From: CAZAFL01 sp964484465
Lineage (GTDB): Bacteria; Bacteroidota; Ignavibacteria; UBA10030; SZUA-254
DNA length: 64,000 nucleotides
Direction of reading: 5' to 3'
Assembly (NCBI GenBank): GCA_964484465.1
Contig: CAZAFL010000013.1
Coordinates: forward strand, 12,466 to 76,465
The notes beneath the pieces were generated by a model that worked only from the letters and a program-made list of their open reading frames with translations, did not search any database and was not told the origin of the DNA. The position numbers and the translations under genes are program-made. This document shows, one piece after another, positions 1-9,193 of this stretch. The stretch's first letter is position 1, and every line of letters starts with the position of its first letter.

Positions 1-1599
1 ATAATCGAATGAATCATAAATCGAATGATACGACCCGCCGCCACTCTCTCCCCCATAGCCAAGGTTGACTGACGAAATGCCGAGATGCTGAAGAAACGGA
101 GTGTAATCAGAGCCCGAGCCGAGCGCGCTCAGACGAAATCCCTTTTGCTCAAGCACTTCTTTTCTGTTGCCTGCTGTCGCATCGGCAACATTGCGGGCAT
201 GAAGACGATCCGCAACACTGATGTTCTTTTCAGGGTCAATCACGTCACGGGCAACCTCATTAATGAATCGTTCAAGTGTGTGTGAACCCCCGACGCCGAG
301 GAACCCTCTTCCGTTCGAGTCGGAATTTATATAGAGGACTCCATTCTTCTTAAGCACGTCGGAATGAGTTTCCACCCACTCGGTGGAACCGATAAGACCC
401 GGCTCTTCACCATCCCAGGCTGCATAGACGATTGTTCGTTTTGGCTTCCATCCGGTTTTTGCCAGCTCTGCAATGCCTTTCGCTTCTTCAAGCATAGTCA
501 CCAGCCCGCTGACCGGATCCTCCGCGCCGTTGACCCATGCATCGGAATGATTTCCGCGGATGATCCAGTTGTCGGGGAATTCGCTTCCTTTCATTTTTGC
601 AATAACATCATATACCGGAGCCATATCCCATTTAAACTGGAGTTTCAAATGAACTTTTGCCGGACCGGCACCAAGGTGATATGTGATCGGAAGCGCGCCG
701 CGCCATTCCTCAGGAGCAACCGGGCCTCCAAGTTCGTGCAGTAACGGCAATGCATCGCTGTATGAAATCGGAAGAACGGGGATTTTCGTCAGCGTTTTTG
801 CCTCTTTGATAGAAAGGCGCCTCGCATTTTTTGTCGCGCCGACGAACGGCGTCAACGGGTCTCCCGGGTAAACCGGCATGTCGGCAACGGAGCCGCGCTG
901 TGCACCACGGTCATTCCGATACGAGCCGACCGGATACGTATCGCCCTGAAAATATCCGTCGTCGCGCGGGTCAGAATAAATGATACAGCCGACCGCACCA
1001 TGCTCTGCAGCGACTTTCGGTTTGATTCCACGCCAGGAACCTCCGTAACGGGCAATGACGATTTTTCCCTTAACGTCTATGCCATGCTCTTCCAGTTCAT
1101 CATAGTCTTTTGGAATTCCATAATTCACGTAAACAAGTTCAGCAGTTACATCACCATCGATCGAATAGGCATTATATGTGGGAAGTTGTTCATTTGATTG
1201 ATTGGATGTCGAATCCTCGTTGAGTGCAGGCTCTGAGAGCGTTGCCGTGAATTTCACCGGTTCGACAAGCTCTAGGAGACGTTCCTTCGGTGTTGGAAAA
1301 AGCGCGGAGAATTCTTCAATCGTTGTCTCATACCCCCATGACGTAAAAAGAGAAGAAATGAAATCAGCATTCTCCTTGTCGTAGGCAGACCCAAGATTAT
1401 GAGGGCGGGCAGTGAGCCTTTTCATCCAGCTCCGTAGGTCCTCACGGTTAAGATACGAATCAAATTGCTTCTCGAGCGCCTGTTCCTTCTCAGCAGATTC
1501 GTTTGTGAACCCCATGTATGATTTCTCCTCCGTACCACCTGCATTCGCTAAAGCTGTAATACAAAAAAATTGTACAAGGAAATTTGTCAGCCGTCTCAT
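1..1599 (-). CDS. M28 family peptidase, PSMA/glutamate carboxypeptidase II-like (3' end beyond the left edge)
   Basis: Exported zinc aminopeptidase/carboxypeptidase-like enzyme; 533 codons are present and the stop lies outside the window. It has an N-terminal signal peptide (about residues 1-20), a PA insertion domain (about 130-320) and the catalytic domain. By alignment in memory to PSMA the co-catalytic zinc site is complete: H351 (HSDAW), D361, E398-E399 (WDGEE), D427 and H525 (YHSIYD). The C-terminal dimerisation domain of the family would lie off the edge. Start ATG at 1599 is chosen because the signal peptide follows it at once. It is the last visible gene of a minus-strand group starting at 2893. 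Substrate is unknown; the family cleaves acidic or hydrophobic dipeptides. Confidence 0.9.
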   Translation of the reverse strand, partial: MRRLTNFLVQFFCITALANAGGTEEKSYMGFTNESAEKEQALEKQFDSYLNREDLRSWMKRLTARPHNLGSAYDKENADFISSLFTSWGYETTIEEFSALFPTPKERLLELVEPVKFTATLSEPALNEDSTSNQSNEQLPTYNAYSIDGDVTAELVYVNYGIPKDYDELEEHGIDVKGKIVIARYGGSWRGIKPKVAAEHGAVGCIIYSDPRDDGYFQGDTYPVGSYRNDRGAQRGSVADMPVYPGDPLTPFVGATKNARRLSIKEAKTLTKIPVLPISYSDALPLLHELGGPVAPEEWRGALPITYHLGAGPAKVHLKLQFKWDMAPVYDVIAKMKGSEFPDNWIIRGNHSDAWVNGAEDPVSGLVTMLEEAKGIAELAKTGWKPKRTIVYAAWDGEEPGLIGSTEWVETHSDVLKKNGVLYINSDSNGRGFLGVGGSHTLERFINEVARDVIDPEKNISVADRLHARNVADATAGNRKEVLEQKGFRLSALGSGSDYTPFLQHLGISSVNLGYGGESGGGSYHSIYDSFDY

Positions 1600-1619
1600 A
1601 AATTCTTTCTGGATTGTTA

Positions 1620-2222
1620 CTACTTGTGAGTATCAGTTTGTTCCCGAAGCTCCCCCAAACCATCGTTGCCGAGCACGAACTCGAGCTCTTCTGAACAAAC
1701 ATCAAATACGGTTAAGGTCCCCATCGCATCCGGCGTACAGCACTGAGGATTGCCGGGAAATTCTTCATCATCAATCATCAGAACACCCTCCCCGATTGTA
1801 ATCGGATACGCTACGCAGGAGAATGGTTTTAGAAAAAACTTCCCCAGCCCGTCTTCGGTTGCAGCCTTCTGTAAAACACAACGACCCCTGCTGTCGAGAA
1901 ATACACAACCGGTTTCATTCGCATTTGTTCCGATTGCCTTGCCCGAAGGGTAATCGGGGTCGTCAACAATTTCCGGATCAAACCATTTCGCCGGATCGTG
2001 TTCCTGCTGCGGCTCCAGATGTCGTTTGATGAGTTCCGCATGAGCAAGAATTGAATCGCGTTCTGCCAGGTCAGCCCACACGCCGTGACGGCAGCAATTC
2101 CCGTGGCAGTTGCTCATACTGCAGGAAGATGAAAATCTGCTGTTCAATAACTCCGGGTCCACCGGAATTGCAGGAAGGTGCTTGAGTCTGTGCCTTCGTA
2201 GCAATACGCCGTTGTTCATCAT
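1620..2222 (-). CDS. YkgJ/DUF3109-like cysteine-cluster protein
   Basis: 200-residue protein without a signal peptide. A CSMSNCHGNCC cluster lies near residue 34. Further cysteines follow in a GCVFLD...RCVLQ segment, an FSCVAYPI segment and a CC pair, which is the spacing of the YkgJ/DUF3109 zinc- or iron-chelating family. Function of that family is not established; a metal-binding or Fe-S role is an inference. Two adjacent ATGs (2222 and 2219) are possible starts, and no good ribosome binding site is seen. It sits 20 bases before the M28 peptidase and 32 bases after the Tat protein, so the three are probably one transcript. Confidence 0.65.
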   Translation of the reverse strand: MMNNGVLLRRHRLKHLPAIPVDPELLNSRFSSSCSMSNCHGNCCRHGVWADLAERDSILAHAELIKRHLEPQQEHDPAKWFDPEIVDDPDYPSGKAIGTNANETGCVFLDSRGRCVLQKAATEDGLGKFFLKPFSCVAYPITIGEGVLMIDDEEFPGNPQCCTPDAMGTLTVFDVCSEELEFVLGNDGLGELREQTDTHK

Positions 2223-2254
2223 GAATGTTTTTGTCTTGAACCTTATGATATATC

Positions 2255-2893
2255 TTATACTAACTCATACGCGAAACCATGTTCCTGAGCCATTCCGATG
2301 AGCATGGCATGGGCGGGTACAACAATGACACCGGGATTAAGTCCCGCTTTCAGTTCGTCATATACTTCAGCTTCGGGACGATTTACCAGGTCAGCAAGAT
2401 CTTTCGAAACCCGATGCAACGCCTTATTGCATTGCCAGAAGGTCACACCCCGAGCCTGTAACGCACGCACAGTTTTCTGCTGGTCTGCCGGAGTTTTCCC
2501 CCCATCCAAAAAAATGTTGTGCATAGCAGGCTTCTGCGTTTCGGGGTCAATTACTTTCCAATGCTCACCGATGGGAAACTTTTGGTACAATTTGTCACCC
2601 GCATTGATCGGAAACCCCTTGCCTGCAATGCCGACAACCGCGTTGATGTCAGGCGGTCCTATCCCGAAAACCTCCATATATGCGTCATGCCAATTTCGGA
2701 CGGTCCGCAATGACTCCATATCCTGAAGGTCGAACATTTGCTTGTGTTTTCCCTTTAACTTTTCGAGCCAGGAAAGATCCCACGTCCCACTATTATCCGT
2801 CCCTTGCTTTGCATTGATGATATTTGGAACTAGAGTTGTCCCCGCCAATGCGGCAACAGTCGTTATGAACCTCCTTCGTGATGTCTGTTCCAT
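2255..2893 (-). CDS. Tat-exported DsrE-like protein
   Basis: 212 residues. The N-terminus has a twin-arginine signal (SRRRFITTVAALAG), so export in folded form is likely. The C-terminal half resembles the DsrE/DsrF-like sulfur-relay family: a single cysteine in a CNKAL motif, then an NPGVIVVPAHAM segment and an EHGFAYE ending, as in small DsrE-like proteins with CNNAL and VPAGVAEL motifs. Known relatives bind or relay sulfur; the role here is not known. A GGAG ribosome site lies about 9 bases before the ATG, and a good promoter lies 40-70 bases upstream. Confidence 0.6.
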   Translation of the reverse strand: MEQTSRRRFITTVAALAGTTLVPNIINAKQGTDNSGTWDLSWLEKLKGKHKQMFDLQDMESLRTVRNWHDAYMEVFGIGPPDINAVVGIAGKGFPINAGDKLYQKFPIGEHWKVIDPETQKPAMHNIFLDGGKTPADQQKTVRALQARGVTFWQCNKALHRVSKDLADLVNRPEAEVYDELKAGLNPGVIVVPAHAMLIGMAQEHGFAYELV

Positions 2894-2934
2894 TATATGG
2901 CTCCGAGGGATAGTTATGAGAAAATAATTTCAAG

Positions 2935-2963
2935 AAGGTACCAATAAAAACATACACTGTCAA
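2935..2963 (-). promoter_or_regulatory. sigma70-like promoter for the Tat/DsrE-like group
   Basis: Read on the minus strand: TTGACA (2963-2958), 17-base spacer, TACCTT (2940-2935). The -10 box lies about 40 bases before the start at 2893. It is divergent from the cydA promoter about 80 bases away. Sequence match only. Confidence 0.55.
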
Positions 2964-3043
2964 TTCAAACCTTCCACAATGATATAAGGCTACGGCGGCA
3001 GTCCTGAAAAAGGAATTACATTATTTCCATCCTTTCGGTTCAA

Positions 3044-3072
3044 TTGACATTTATTCTGGTGAATCGTATGTT
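3044..3072 (+). promoter_or_regulatory. sigma70-like promoter for cydAB
   Basis: TTGACA (3044-3049), 17-base spacer, TATGTT (3067-3072). The -10 is only 21 bases before the cydA ATG, so the leader would be very short, with AAAGGAT as ribosome site. The short leader lowers confidence. Confidence 0.45.
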
Positions 3073-3093
3073 AATTATCGAAAAGGATACCAC

Positions 3094-4425
3094 ATGCCTG
3101 ATGCCCTAATCATCGACCGGCTGCAATTCGCTTTCACCGTCATCTATCATTACCTTTTCCCGCAACTGACAATGGGATTGAGCCTTCTCATTGTCATCCT
3201 CAAGGGGATATCATTGCGGAAACAGAACGAACAGTATAATAAAGCTGCTCGTTTCCTGGCAAAGATTTTTGCCATCAACTTCACCGTCGGCGTCATCACC
3301 GGTATACCGATGGAGTTTCAATTCGGGACGAACTGGGCAAAATTTTCAGTGTTTGCAGGCGGGGTAATCGGGCAAACACTTGCGATGGAAGGTGTTTTTG
3401 CATTCTTTCTCGAATCGAGCTTTTTAGGACTTTTCCTCTTTGGTGAGAAGAAACTCGGTCAGGCCGGACATTTCGTCAGCGCATTTCTTGTCTTCCTTGG
3501 TTCATGGATTTCAGGATACCTCATCGTCGCAACCAACGCCTGGATGCAGCACCCCGTCGCCTACACGATCGATGCTAAAGGATTATTCCAGCTTAAGGAT
3601 TACTGGGGCTTGTTATTCAACCCATGGGCAGGATGGCAGTACTGGCACACAATGGTTGGCGCTGTCGTGACTGCAGCATTTTTTCTCGCATCTCTCGGTT
3701 CATATTATATTCTTGCAAAACGACATATCGATTACGGAAAAATCTTCCTGCGGCTGGGTGTGATTGCGGGTTTGTTTGCAGCCATTTTTGAAGTGTTCCC
3801 CAGCGGCGACGGGCAGGGGAAAAACATAGCACATTACCAACCCGCAACTCTCGCCGCAATGGAGGGATTGTTTGAGACAAAAGAAGGAGCAGAACTTACT
3901 CTTGTCGGTCAACCGGATATGGAAAAATTGAAGATGGATAATCCCCTCCACATTCCAAAACTGTTGAGCTTTCTCACTTATTACCGATGGTCTGCAGAGG
4001 TAAAGGGATTGGATTCGTTTCCACGAGACATATGGCCGGATAATATCCCGTTACTCTATTATAGTTATCATATTATGGTCGGGCTTGGAACAATCTTTAT
4101 TGCAATTATGATTATTTCTGTTCTTTTACTATGGAAACGGCAGCTTTATTCGAGTTTATGGATGATGTGGATTTTGATGCTGAGTTTCCCGTTTCCGTTC
4201 ATTGCCAATACTGCCGGCTGGATGACTGCAGAACTAGGGAGACAACCCTGGCTGATTTATGGATTCTTACGTACATCCCAGGGGCTATCGCCGACCGTCT
4301 CCGCCGGGAACAGTTTGTTTACTCTTCTCGGATTTATTGGAATGTATTTCGTCATTGGAGTTCTTTTTCTTTTCCTTGTTGTCAAATACATCAATGAAGG
4401 ACCCGATTACAGCGGAAAACACTGA
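3094..4425 (+). CDS. cydA: cytochrome bd ubiquinol oxidase subunit I
   Basis: Inner-membrane haem subunit of the bd-type terminal oxidase, which reduces oxygen with quinol under low oxygen. 443 residues with multiple membrane segments. The haem ligand H19 (FTVIYHYLFP) is at the usual position, the conserved acidic stretch GQTLAMEGVFAFFLESS is present, and so is the GRQPW motif near residue 385. The quinol-binding loop is of the short type (GDGQGKNIAHYQPATLAA onward), unlike E. coli CydA. cydB follows 28 bases later. No cydX or cydDC is seen. Confidence 0.97.
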   Translation: MPDALIIDRLQFAFTVIYHYLFPQLTMGLSLLIVILKGISLRKQNEQYNKAARFLAKIFAINFTVGVITGIPMEFQFGTNWAKFSVFAGGVIGQTLAMEGVFAFFLESSFLGLFLFGEKKLGQAGHFVSAFLVFLGSWISGYLIVATNAWMQHPVAYTIDAKGLFQLKDYWGLLFNPWAGWQYWHTMVGAVVTAAFFLASLGSYYILAKRHIDYGKIFLRLGVIAGLFAAIFEVFPSGDGQGKNIAHYQPATLAAMEGLFETKEGAELTLVGQPDMEKLKMDNPLHIPKLLSFLTYYRWSAEVKGLDSFPRDIWPDNIPLLYYSYHIMVGLGTIFIAIMIISVLLLWKRQLYSSLWMMWILMLSFPFPFIANTAGWMTAELGRQPWLIYGFLRTSQGLSPTVSAGNSLFTLLGFIGMYFVIGVLFLFLVVKYINEGPDYSGKH

Positions 4426-4453
4426 CGGCTCTTTTAGCTAATAGCTATATATA

Positions 4454-5500
4454 ATGGAAACACTCTGGTTTTGTATCGTAGCGTTCATGATTGCCATGTA
4501 TGTGGTGCTGGATGGATTCGACCTCGGCGCCGGAGTTCTTCATCTTTTGATAGGAAAATCTAAAGACGACAGACGGACCATTCTCAATGCTATCGGTCCT
4601 GTATGGGACGGAAATGAAGTCTGGCTCCTGGCAGCCGGTGGTACATTGTACTTTGCATTCCCCCAATTGTATGCGTCGAGCTTCAGTGGTTTTTATCTTC
4701 CTCTGATGATTGTCCTGTGGCTCCTGATGCTGCGCGGACTTGGCATCGAATTCCGACATCATCTTCACCACAGTATGTGGAAATCATTCTGGGATGTTCT
4801 CTTTTCCTGTTCAAGCCTCCTGCTCACAATCTTCTTTGGAGCAGCGCTTGGAAATGTTGTACGCGGAGTCCCTTTAAACAAGGAAGGTTTTTTCTTTGAG
4901 CCGCTCTGGACTACGTTTACTGTTGTCCCCGATGCCGGCATTCTGGATTGGTTCACAACATTGATGGGAATTGTAGCGTTGCTGACGCTCACTCTCCACG
5001 GTTCAAATTACATCTCGATGAAAACCGATGGGGACCTTCAGCAACGCACCCGGCAACTCGGGATTAAATTGTGGTGGGGAGTATTCCTCTCGTCGTTGCT
5101 TGCAATGGTTGCAACGTTTTACATTCGACCCGGCATGTGGGATAATTTCTCAATCCATTCCTGGGGAATGATTTTTCCAGGCATCGGATTATTTGGATTG
5201 CTCGGAACGCTGTATTATCGCATGAGGAGTAACGATGTTGCGGCTTTTCTCTCTTCTTCACTTTTTATTGTTGGAATGTTATCAAGCACGGCATTCGCGT
5301 TATTCCCGAAAGTCCTCCCCGCCTCAACAGATGATTCCTACAGTTTAACAATATACAATACTGCGGCACACGCGTACGGATTAAATGTAGGAATTGTATG
5401 GTGGACTGTCGGCATGGTATTGACGGCGGGGTATTTCATGTTTGTGTATCGAGCCTTTCGAGGAAAAGTCCAAGTTTCCCCTGAAGGAACGGAATATTGA
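4454..5500 (+). CDS. cydB: cytochrome bd ubiquinol oxidase subunit II
   Basis: 348-residue membrane partner of CydA, needed for assembly of the haem pair. The N-terminal signature (VLDGFDLGAGVLH at 19-31) and GPVWDGNEVWLL (48-59) are classic for CydB, and hydrophobic segments span the protein. It is the second and last gene of the cyd operon. It ends 125 bases before the convergent PilB-like gene, with a hairpin region between. Confidence 0.97.
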   Translation: METLWFCIVAFMIAMYVVLDGFDLGAGVLHLLIGKSKDDRRTILNAIGPVWDGNEVWLLAAGGTLYFAFPQLYASSFSGFYLPLMIVLWLLMLRGLGIEFRHHLHHSMWKSFWDVLFSCSSLLLTIFFGAALGNVVRGVPLNKEGFFFEPLWTTFTVVPDAGILDWFTTLMGIVALLTLTLHGSNYISMKTDGDLQQRTRQLGIKLWWGVFLSSLLAMVATFYIRPGMWDNFSIHSWGMIFPGIGLFGLLGTLYYRMRSNDVAAFLSSSLFIVGMLSSTAFALFPKVLPASTDDSYSLTIYNTAAHAYGLNVGIVWWTVGMVLTAGYFMFVYRAFRGKVQVSPEGTEY

Positions 5501-5533
5501 CTCAACTTGTTTTCTTACGCTTCATGCTCGGGC

Positions 5534-5562
5534 AATAAAAAAGCCCGAGCATAAGCTCGGGC
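5534..5562 (-). terminator. intrinsic terminator of the PilB-like gene
   Basis: On the minus strand GCCCGAGC (5562-5555), loop TTAT and GCTCGGGC (5550-5543) are followed by TTTTTTATT: an 8-bp perfect GC-rich stem with a T tract. A third copy of the arm (GCTCGGGC at 5526-5533) lets the plus-strand cydAB transcript form a different hairpin (5526-5550) that has no T tract. Confidence 0.8.
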
Positions 5563-5625
5563 CTTCTGACGAGGCAAACTGGGAGGGTCGCTTGTCTACG
5601 GAAGCGTCCAGTCAGCCTTTTTGCA

Positions 5626-7623
5626 TCAAAGATCTTCATCTGCCGCGAAGCCAAGCACGCATTCTACTGAAGTGATACCCTGTTTCAGGAGTTCGACCGC
5701 AGATTGTCGCAGCGTATGCATGCCCTGTTGAGTCGCAGCTGTGCGGAGAGCATCTTCATCAATAAAATCTTTTGACTTCAGGATAGTCTTTCGAGCTTCC
5801 TTGCTCATGGCGAAGGTCTCAAAAATTCCAATACGTCCGCGGTACCCTTTTACACATTGAACGCATCCGACCGGCTTGTAAAATGTTACTTCCTTGATTT
5901 CCTGCTCGGTAAACCCGCATTCGGTCAACGCCTCAATATCGAGGTTCGTATCGACAGCTTTACACCGCTCGCACAGCTTGCGCACAAGCCGCTGCGCAAT
6001 TACAATATTGACGGTATAGGCAAGCAGAAACGGTTCGATGCCCATATTATAAAGCCTGGTGATTGCACTTATGGAATCGTTTGTATGGAGTGTCGAAAAG
6101 ATAAGGTGTCCGGTATTCGCCAGCTTTACTGCGATGTCCGCGGTAGCCCTGTCTCTCATTTCACCGACCATTACAACATCGGGGTCATGACGCAGCAGCC
6201 CGCGCAAGGCTCCCTCGAAATCGAGTTTATGGTTGAGTTTCACCTGGCGGCATCCTTCAATGATATATTCGACCGGGTCTTCAATTGTAATGATATTGAT
6301 TCCCGGGTCCATAATCGTTTTGATCGCCGCGACCTGTGAGGTCGTCTTACCGCTTCCCGTAGGACCGGTAAAAATAACGATACCCTGCGGTTTACGAATC
6401 GCCTTGTTAAATAACTCCAGCGAATGTTTCGGCATACCGAGTGATTCGATGCCAGACATCGTTTCCGCACTACGGAGAATTCGGATAACAATAGATTCGA
6501 CTTTGCTCCTGAGGTCGGTATTGTAAATCGGCATTGTCGAAAACCGGAACCGGACGACCTTATTATCAATTGTCCGTTGTGCAAATCCGTCTTGCGAAAG
6601 AAATTTTTCAAACCTGTCAAGATTCTTTGCGCGGTCTTTGATGACGGCAAGGATTGACTCCGAGCGCACATCGGTAATAGCGCTCCACAGTGAAAGCCGG
6701 CCGTCGATGCGGAAATGGAATTCTGTCCGGTGAGACCCCTTTGGAATTACGTGAATATCGCTTGCGCCGGTGCGCTCACCATCGACGAGAATGCTTTCGA
6801 TCACCTCGCTGAGTTTTCCCTGCCCGACCTCATCTTCTACTGAGCGTTCGAGCTCCTTTCTATATTCATTCTTATCGAGTTCAGCAAACTCTTCATCGAT
6901 GTTGAGCCCCAGCTGTTTCGCGCCCTGGTCGAATGCGAGCTGCCTCCAGAGCTCGTTCCAATCTGCCAGGTGAACACTTTTGATTTCATACTTCTGGAAT
7001 TGAAATGCCCTTGCAACCGCATGGACCTCGGGATGTGTCGTGTCCGGAGTAATAATAATCAGTTTGTCTACGCCGTTTGCATATATCTCATACGGCAAAA
7101 CTTTTCGCCGGACCGCCATCTCGTAATACAGTGGAGGAAGGGTTTGCAGGGTCTGCTTAATGAATTGTAACCGGTCTTTGTCTCCAAAAACCGGCGTTGG
7201 ATCGACTGTTTCAAATGAATAATATCTGGAAACACTCTTATAAATCTCATCGGATTCGACGCCAAGGTCTATAATAAGGATATCGATAAGCCGGCGTCTT
7301 TCTTTGGAGGATTTTTGAATTTCCAGAGCACGGTCAACTGTTTCTGAATCGATGACGCCGAATTCTATTAAAGCGTCAAGGAATCCCGGCTTCTGGTTTT
7401 TTTGCACGGTTGAGCCAATGTTAGAACGGCGCGTACGGGCGGGCTGTTCTTCGATCTCCATTCCATCAGATGCGGAATCAATGGAATTTTTTGCACCCAA
7501 TTCATCTGCCCGGTTGGACAAAGGCTGTTTGGAGGTCAACTCCTCTTTCTGATCATTTACAACAAGATTTGAAAAAGAACGTAACATGTTCTTTTTCTTG
7601 GCTAATTCATTATGTGTAGACAT
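5626..7623 (-). CDS. PilB/GspE-type secretion ATPase
   Basis: 665-residue cytoplasmic ATPase of the type II secretion/type IV pilus assembly family. An N-terminal MshEN-like region (about 85-230) precedes the ATPase core: Walker A GPTGSGKTTS near 417, an Asp box (IEDPVEY), Walker B DVVMVGEMRD near 480, a His box (STLHTNDS), and the tetracysteine zinc site (CERC...CVQC) near 560-590. The family powers pilin polymerisation. No PilC, PilD or secretin is in the window. It is transcribed away from three pilin-like genes at 8051-10306, which are its likely partners. An intrinsic terminator follows it. Confidence 0.92.
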   Translation of the reverse strand: MSTHNELAKKKNMLRSFSNLVVNDQKEELTSKQPLSNRADELGAKNSIDSASDGMEIEEQPARTRRSNIGSTVQKNQKPGFLDALIEFGVIDSETVDRALEIQKSSKERRRLIDILIIDLGVESDEIYKSVSRYYSFETVDPTPVFGDKDRLQFIKQTLQTLPPLYYEMAVRRKVLPYEIYANGVDKLIIITPDTTHPEVHAVARAFQFQKYEIKSVHLADWNELWRQLAFDQGAKQLGLNIDEEFAELDKNEYRKELERSVEDEVGQGKLSEVIESILVDGERTGASDIHVIPKGSHRTEFHFRIDGRLSLWSAITDVRSESILAVIKDRAKNLDRFEKFLSQDGFAQRTIDNKVVRFRFSTMPIYNTDLRSKVESIVIRILRSAETMSGIESLGMPKHSLELFNKAIRKPQGIVIFTGPTGSGKTTSQVAAIKTIMDPGINIITIEDPVEYIIEGCRQVKLNHKLDFEGALRGLLRHDPDVVMVGEMRDRATADIAVKLANTGHLIFSTLHTNDSISAITRLYNMGIEPFLLAYTVNIVIAQRLVRKLCERCKAVDTNLDIEALTECGFTEQEIKEVTFYKPVGCVQCVKGYRGRIGIFETFAMSKEARKTILKSKDFIDEDALRTAATQQGMHTLRQSAVELLKQGITSVECVLGFAADEDL

Positions 7624-7704
7624 AGCACCCTCGATTATTTTGTAGATTACTGCTTATCAACAAATTAAATCATGCTCAAATTACGTCAGAGGCAAATGCA
7701 ATAA

Positions 7705-7729
7705 TGTGACAAGACGCAACTGCTGTGAC
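7705..7729 (-). promoter_or_regulatory. direct-repeat operator candidate upstream of the PilB-like ATPase gene
   Basis: On the coding (minus) strand it reads GTCACA-N13-GTCACA, 19 bases start to start (about two helical turns). It ends 81 bases before the ATG at 7623. The same arrangement, same orientation and nearly same distance recurs before the type IX cargo gene (10360-10384). The second half overlaps a possible -35 box (TTGTCA). The binding protein is unknown. Confidence 0.5.
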
Positions 7730-7960
7730 CTGTGTCAGATTGAATCCGGGTGGTTCATCCCAATTTCAATGAATTCATCATTTTCTTCCGTCCTCCCAAC
7801 ATATTTTCTATTGTTACCGGGTTTCTTCCATCTACCTCCTTAAGTGTGCTATCTAAAACCAGACTTTCATTACTGTGGAGAACTTGCAATTGCCTTTTTC
7901 AGCGCAGATATGTGCTTGGACGACAGTGTTTCTTGTGATGGCTCATACACTGAGTGACCT

Positions 7961-7969
7961 ATGATACAA
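7961..7969 (+). promoter_or_regulatory. extended -10 promoter for the pilin-like operon
   Basis: TGATACAAT: TG, one base, then TACAAT (5 of 6 to the -10 consensus). No good -35 is seen. Expected leader is about 75 bases to the ATG at 8051. Confidence 0.35.
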
Positions 7970-8050
7970 TCAGGCCTCCTTTTATCTGTTATCTTCGTTG
8001 TACCTTTTCAAAAAGCAAACTGACGAAAACATTATTAGGAAACACGATCC

Positions 8051-8608
8051 ATGGGAAGCAGTAATATGGTAATGATAATAGGCGCCATCGTCTTATTCGG
8101 AATATTTTTGACTTCTTCCAATAAGCTGATGATCGCAAACACTGAAATCGCTTCGCAGAACGAATACTACATTGCCGCTTTAGCAATTGCCCAGTCTGTT
8201 ATAGACGAAGCGAAGACCAAAGCCTTCGACCAGAATACGGTTGCGGGACCAATCGGCTCACCCAGCAGTCTTACAGTTAAAGGGCTGTTGGGCCCCGATG
8301 GAGTCACCGAATCTGTTCCTAACCCCGATACGCTGACGTCGACAGGATATAAATCTATGACAAAGTTTAACGACATCGACGATTACAACGGGTATATGCG
8401 TCTGGTGAACACCCCCCGCTCTGAAGGGGATACTGTTCGCGTGACTGTCGGTTATGCGAGCGAAACATCTCCCGATTCTTCGAAAAGCACACAGACGTTT
8501 TGCAAGGTCATGACGGTAACCGTGAGGAGCCGTTATATTAGCAGTCAGACAGCGAAGGGATTTTTTACTGACAGCCCTGTAACGTTATCGTATGCATTCT
8601 TATACTAG
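8051..8608 (+). CDS. membrane-anchored pilin-like protein 1 (unknown)
   Basis: 185 residues, no clear family. One hydrophobic helix starts almost at the N-terminus (MVMIIGAIVLFGIFL, residues 6-20), then an amphipathic stretch and a soluble domain rich in Thr/Ser/Asp. This is the shape of type IV pilins and pseudopilins, but no G-F-T-L-I-E prepilin site is present. First of three consecutive genes with the same build, next to a pilus-type ATPase; minor pilin is the likeliest role. An AGGA ribosome site lies about 10 bases before the ATG. Confidence 0.6.
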   Translation: MGSSNMVMIIGAIVLFGIFLTSSNKLMIANTEIASQNEYYIAALAIAQSVIDEAKTKAFDQNTVAGPIGSPSSLTVKGLLGPDGVTESVPNPDTLTSTGYKSMTKFNDIDDYNGYMRLVNTPRSEGDTVRVTVGYASETSPDSSKSTQTFCKVMTVTVRSRYISSQTAKGFFTDSPVTLSYAFLY

Positions 8609-8617
8609 GAGCGTTCT

Positions 8618-9190
8618 ATGAACCAGATATTGGACATCATCGGGTCAATGGTGCTTGGAGGAATCATTCTCATTATGGTCATCGGTTTTAACGGAAATAT
8701 AACACAAAGCGCCGGGACACAGACATTTTATGTCAACGTACAGACAAATATGACCGAGGCGACTAAACTTCTTGAAGCCGACCTTCGCCTCCTGGGGTAT
8801 CAGAACACCGTTCACAATGATACTAACCGAATTACGTTTGCTGATACCGGCAAAATCGTGTTTAAGGAAGATATGGACGATAATGGTACGCTCGACAGTA
8901 TTTCATATTACCTGGGTACGACAATGCCCCCTGGAGTTGATAACCCACGTGTGAGAATGCTGTACCGGAGAGTAAATACGAATGCGCCGCAAGCGATGAA
9001 CCTCGGTGTAACCAGATTGAGATTTTGGTATTACGATGGTGCAGGAAATGTAACTTCAACCCTTTCAATGATCAGAATCATAAAAGCGTCGATCAGCATG
9101 GAAAGCCTTCGGGCATACAATCACGTGTATTCCGGTGCGTACTGGGAACGAGTCATTCAACCAAAAAATCTAATCGTAAACGCGAGATAA
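8618..9190 (+). CDS. membrane-anchored pilin-like protein 2 (unknown, PilW-like shape)
   Basis: 190 residues. N-terminal helix (IIGSMVLGGIILIMVIGF, about 7-24) is followed by a soluble domain. A segment ATKLLEADLRLLGYQ resembles the helix seen after the anchor in PilW/GspJ-type minor pilins. No canonical prepilin peptidase site. AGGAG ribosome site 6 bases before the ATG; 9 bases after the preceding gene and 3 before the next, so translation is tightly linked. Confidence 0.6.
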   Translation: MNQILDIIGSMVLGGIILIMVIGFNGNITQSAGTQTFYVNVQTNMTEATKLLEADLRLLGYQNTVHNDTNRITFADTGKIVFKEDMDDNGTLDSISYYLGTTMPPGVDNPRVRMLYRRVNTNAPQAMNLGVTRLRFWYYDGAGNVTSTLSMIRIIKASISMESLRAYNHVYSGAYWERVIQPKNLIVNAR

Positions 9191-9193
9191 ATT

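Larger units (their letters stand above)
7624..8050. other. 427-base intergenic region between divergent PilB-like and pilin-like genes
   Basis: No gene is seen. It holds a direct repeat TGTGAC-N13-TGTGAC (7705-7729) and an extended -10 promoter for the plus-strand genes (7961-7969). No convincing -35/-10 pair was found for the PilB-like gene. The rest (about 7740-7950) is T-rich on the plus strand with no clear structure. Confidence 0.6.

Noticed and set aside
7705..7729. Crp-type palindrome TGTGA-N6-TCACA
   Set aside because: Both half-sites face the same way and are 13 bases apart, so this is a direct repeat and not a Crp palindrome.
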